Assembly (NCBI GenBank): GCA_945898515.1
Contig: CAMDIH010000015.1
Location: 1 to 41,152 of the forward strand
Length of the DNA: 41,152 bases
Direction of reading: 5' to 3'
From: Candidatus Neomicrothrix parvicella RN1
GTDB lineage: Bacteria; Actinomycetota; Acidimicrobiia; Acidimicrobiales; VFJN01
Shown here: in pieces, positions 38,072-41,152 of the stretch
How positions within the stretch are numbered: the first letter of the stretch is position 1
How the letters are laid out: the number at the start of each line of letters is the position of its first letter
Position numbers and translations under genes: made by a program
The notes under the pieces: model-generated
The model's database searches: none
Seen by the model: only the letters and a program-made list of their open reading frames with translations
Told to the model about the DNA's origin: nothing

Positions 38072-38218
38072 AAGCGGGGGCGGCGTTGGTGGCCCGTTAG
38101 GCCTTGGTCACGACCGCCGTGGCGGTCTGGTCGTGCCCGCACTGGCTCCGAGGGGCCCGCGGCATGGAGAGGTAACTCACCGTCGCGAGGATAGGCAACT
38201 TCCTGGCCCGGAGGAGGA

Positions 38219-38395
38219 TCACCAGGGCCGAGCGCGGCGGACGGGGATTGGCTTGGACCACCACCGGCCGGCGAAGCGCCAACGAGGCGACTCGATCCCG
38301 GGGGCCTCCGCCACCGCGGGTGGCGTCCACAAGACCTCCATGGCCGCCGCGATGGCGGCCGCCTCTTCGTCGCTGGGGAGGGGAGTGATGTCCAT
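38219..38395 (-). CDS. Small (58 aa) acyl-CoA carboxylase epsilon-like subunit; not in the supplied ORF list
   Basis: Translation MDITPLPSDEEAAAIAAAMEVLWTPPAVAEAPGIESPRWRFAGRWWSKPIPVRRARPW*; begins 10 nt after the pccB stop. Confidence 0.7.
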   Translation of the reverse strand: MDITPLPSDEEAAAIAAAMEVLWTPPAVAEAPGIESPRWRFAGRWWSKPIPVRRARPW

Positions 38396-38405
38396 CAGCG
38401 GGCCA

Positions 38406-39962
38406 TCACAGGGGAACGTTGCCGTGCTTGCGTTTAGGAAGTTCTTCGCGCTTGGAGCGCAGCAGTTCCAGGCTGGCGATGAGCTTGATGCGAGTGTGGG
38501 CGGGGTCGATCACGTCGTCGACAAACCCACGTTCTGCCGCCACGTAAGGGTTGCAGAACCGTTCGGTGTACTCCTCCACGAGTTCGGCCCGCTTGGCCAC
38601 GGGATCCTCGGCGGCGGCGAGTTCCTTGCGGTACACAATCTCCACGGCGCCCTGCGGACCCATCACGGCCAACTCGGCACTCGGCCAGGCGAAGGCGAGG
38701 TCGGCGCCGATGGACTTCGAGTTCATCACCACATAGGCGCCCCCATAGGCCTTGCGGGTGATCACCTGGATGCGCGGCACGGTGGCTTCGCAGTACGCAT
38801 AGAGGAGTTTGGCGCCGTGACGAATGATGCCGCCGTATTCCTGGTCGACCCCGGGGAGGAATCCGGGCACATCCACGAAGGTGATGAGGGGGATGTTGAA
38901 GGCATCGCAGGTGCGCACGAAGCGGGCCGCTTTCTCAGCGCTGTTGATGTCCAGTACGCCGGCTAGCACCATCGGCTGGTTGCCCACGATGCCTACGGGG
39001 TGGCCGTCGAGACGGGCGAAGCCACAGGTGATCGAACCCGCCCAGTGGGGGAAATACTCCACATAGTCGGCATCGTCCATCACAGCGCCGATCACGGATT
39101 TCATGTCGTAGGGGATGTTGGGACTCGCCGGCATCAGGTCGCGGAGTTCGGGAGTCTCCCGGTGCGGGTCGTCGGAGGGCGTGATTGCCGGTGGCACTTC
39201 GAGGTTGTTGGACGGGAGGAAACTGAGGAGGTAGCGCACCTCGTCGAGGACGATCTGTTCGGTATCGCCGACGAAGGTGGCGACCCCCGATTTCGAGGCG
39301 TGTGACATGGCACCCCCGAGTTCCTCGAGAGTCACCTCTTCGCCGGTCACCGTCTTCACCACCTCCGGGCCGGTGATGAACATGTGCGAGTGCTCTTTCA
39401 CCATGAAGATGAAGTCGGTCATGGCCGGGGAGTACACCGCACCGCCGGCGCAGGGACCGAGGATCACACTGATCTGAGGGATCACTCCTGACGCCTGCAC
39501 GTTGCGGTGGAAGATGCCGCCGTAACTCGCCAGGGAGACGGGACCTTCCTGGATGCGGGCCCCGGCGCCGTCGTTCAATCCGATGAGGGGGGCACCCACC
39601 TTGATGGCGAGGTCCATGACTTTGTGGATCTTTTCAGCGAACACTTCACCCAGCGCGCCGCCGAAGACGGTGAAGTCTTGGCTGAAGAGAAACACTTTGC
39701 GGCCGTGGATCGTGCCCCAACCAGTGACCACGCCGTCGGTGTAGGGACGCTCCAGCAGACCGCTGTCGTGAGCGCGGTGCCGGGCCAGCATGTCGAGTTC
39801 ATGGAACGAGCCCGGGTCGAGCAGGAACTCGATCCGCTCTCGGGCGAGCATCTTGCCCTTGCTGTGCTGGCGTTCGATGGAGCGATCGGATCCGGCGTGC
39901 AACGCCTGCTCCTTGCGCTCGGCCAAATCGGAAAGACGCTCGCTCATCGTGTGCTCGGTCAC
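38406..39962 (-). CDS. pccB: Acyl-CoA (propionyl-CoA) carboxylase beta subunit
   Basis: ARERIEFLLDPGSFHELD, INDGAGARIQEG-like LNDGAGARIQEGPVSLASYG, PGFLPGVDQEYGGIIRHGAKLLYAY, GGAYVVMNSK. Confidence 0.95.
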   Translation of the reverse strand: MTEHTMSERLSDLAERKEQALHAGSDRSIERQHSKGKMLARERIEFLLDPGSFHELDMLARHRAHDSGLLERPYTDGVVTGWGTIHGRKVFLFSQDFTVFGGALGEVFAEKIHKVMDLAIKVGAPLIGLNDGAGARIQEGPVSLASYGGIFHRNVQASGVIPQISVILGPCAGGAVYSPAMTDFIFMVKEHSHMFITGPEVVKTVTGEEVTLEELGGAMSHASKSGVATFVGDTEQIVLDEVRYLLSFLPSNNLEVPPAITPSDDPHRETPELRDLMPASPNIPYDMKSVIGAVMDDADYVEYFPHWAGSITCGFARLDGHPVGIVGNQPMVLAGVLDINSAEKAARFVRTCDAFNIPLITFVDVPGFLPGVDQEYGGIIRHGAKLLYAYCEATVPRIQVITRKAYGGAYVVMNSKSIGADLAFAWPSAELAVMGPQGAVEIVYRKELAAAEDPVAKRAELVEEYTERFCNPYVAAERGFVDDVIDPAHTRIKLIASLELLRSKREELPKRKHGNVPL

Positions 39963-40086
39963 CCCTGCACGGTAGCGGCGGGCCAGCGACGGCGGAAACT
40001 GTGTCGTTGATCCGAGCCTTCTAACGATTGATGATTAGATTTCGGCACGAGATATTTCCGGACGCGCCGAACGAGGAGACGTGGAA

Positions 40087-41152
40087 ATGCATGAACTGGT
40101 GATCCGGGGGGGAAGCGTCGTGGATGGCACCGGTGCTCCGGCCATCACGGCTGATATCGCGGTGACGGATGGCCTCATCACCGAGATTGGGCGGGTGGAT
40201 GGTCGCGGCCAGCGCGAATTGGCCGCCGATGGCCTCGTCGTGGCGCCGGGGTGGGTGGACATCCATACGCATTACGACGGTCAGGTGACCTGGGATCCCG
40301 AGCTCACCCCGAGCAGTTGGCACGGAGTGACCACCGTGGTGATGGGCAACTGTGGGGTGGGGTTCGCTCCCGTGCGGCCAGACGGAAAAGGTTTCCTCAT
40401 CGAAGTGATGGAAGGGGTGGAGGACATCCCGGGTACGGCCCTGCACGAGGGCATCGACTGGGACTGGGAGAGTTTCCCCGAATACCTCGACGCGCTGGAG
40501 AAGACGCCCCGCACCGTCGACGTGGCCGCCCAGGTCCCCCATGCGGCTCTGCGGGCCTACGTCATGGGGGAGCGGGCCCACGAGCAGGACGCCACGGCCG
40601 AGGACATCGTGGCCATGGCCGACCTCGCCGAACAGGGCCTGCGGGCCGGGGCGTGCGGCGTGAGCACCAGTCGCACCATCCTCCATCGCTCGAAGCACGG
40701 CCTTGTGCCCGGCACCGGGGCCCTGCCCGTCGAACTGTTGGGGCTAGCCGAAGCGATTGCCCGCGCTGGCCACGGCGTGTTCCAACTGGTGTCGGATCAC
40801 CAGGGCGGTGCCGGTGACCGGGACTGGCTGGTGGATCTGGTCGATCGCACCGGGGTGAAGGCCACCTACACCCTGGCTCAGGCGCCCTACGCCCCGGATC
40901 GCTGGCGCGACGCCCTGGCCGCTACCGACGCGGATCTGCGGGCCGGTCGGCGAATCACCCCGCAGGTGGCCTGTCGCCCCACCGGGATGCTTTTCGGTCT
41001 CCAATCCTCGCTCCACCCCTTCTCCACCCATCCCAGCTACCGGGCGGTGGAACGCCTGCCCCTGGCCGAGCGGGTGGCGTACCTCGCCCGGCCTGAGGTG
41101 CGAGCCGCGCTGCTGGCCGAGGCGCCGGCCACCGACAACGTCATCGCCCTCG
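40087..41152 (+). CDS. Amidohydrolase, N-acyl-D-amino-acid deacylase-like; truncated at the window end
   Basis: [26 protein letters not shown]...[44 protein letters not shown]; no stop before the window end. Confidence 0.9.
   Translation, partial: MHELVIRGGSVVDGTGAPAITADIAVTDGLITEIGRVDGRGQRELAADGLVVAPGWVDIHTHYDGQVTWDPELTPSSWHGVTTVVMGNCGVGFAPVRPDGKGFLIEVMEGVEDIPGTALHEGIDWDWESFPEYLDALEKTPRTVDVAAQVPHAALRAYVMGERAHEQDATAEDIVAMADLAEQGLRAGACGVSTSRTILHRSKHGLVPGTGALPVELLGLAEAIARAGHGVFQLVSDHQGGAGDRDWLVDLVDRTGVKATYTLAQAPYAPDRWRDALAATDADLRAGRRITPQVACRPTGMLFGLQSSLHPFSTHPSYRAVERLPLAERVAYLARPEVRAALLAEAPATDNVIAL

Noticed and set aside
38112-38127. GACCGCC-gt-GGCGGTC palindrome between the epsilon-like gene and the metallophosphoesterase
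   Set aside because: Short GC-only palindromes are expected in this composition; could be a terminator but not strong enough to report.
38097-38330. 77-aa minus-strand ORF listed downstream of pccB
   Set aside because: Wrong frame; the frame from ATG 38395 gives a carboxylase epsilon-like protein with better position and composition.

Overview
41.2-kb high-GC chromosomal window that looks like an actinobacterium, probably Acidimicrobiia-like (inference from the WhiB, BldD and ArsA-pair gene set; no database search was run). I recognise about 46 protein-coding genes, one tRNA-Pro(CGG), one decayed EamA transporter gene and several regulatory structures. No CRISPR array, rRNA operon, transposase or prophage was seen. 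Main blocks: a heterodimeric ABC exporter; HAD hydrolase and NAD+ synthase; divergent glutamine synthetases GSII and GSI followed by an atypical GlnR-like regulator; a RidA, MBL, NUDIX, FxsA, WhiB, NfeD and ArsA-pair neighbourhood; a microbial rhodopsin cassette beside two DoxX-like genes and a tRNA; a bldD-like, lysC and asd run; and an acyl-CoA block (hydroxyacyl-CoA dehydrogenase, SDR, ethylmalonyl-CoA-mutase-like, family III CoA transferase, PccB and an unlisted epsilon-like small subunit). Most interesting: (1) a xanthorhodopsin-type proton pump with D/T/E motif, green-type Leu and the Gly that opens the carotenoid-antenna fenestration; (2) four pentamers in strict 11-bp phase between the two glutamine synthetases; (3) about 17 genes with TANNNT placed 5-8 nt before the start codon, predicting leaderless mRNAs, including a 23-bp bidirectional promoter with interlocking -10 elements; (4) a compact 521-aa 2Fe-2S/molybdopterin-type fusion that seems to lack the catalytic Glu; (5) a BldD homologue with an intact c-di-GMP signature upstream of lysC-asd.
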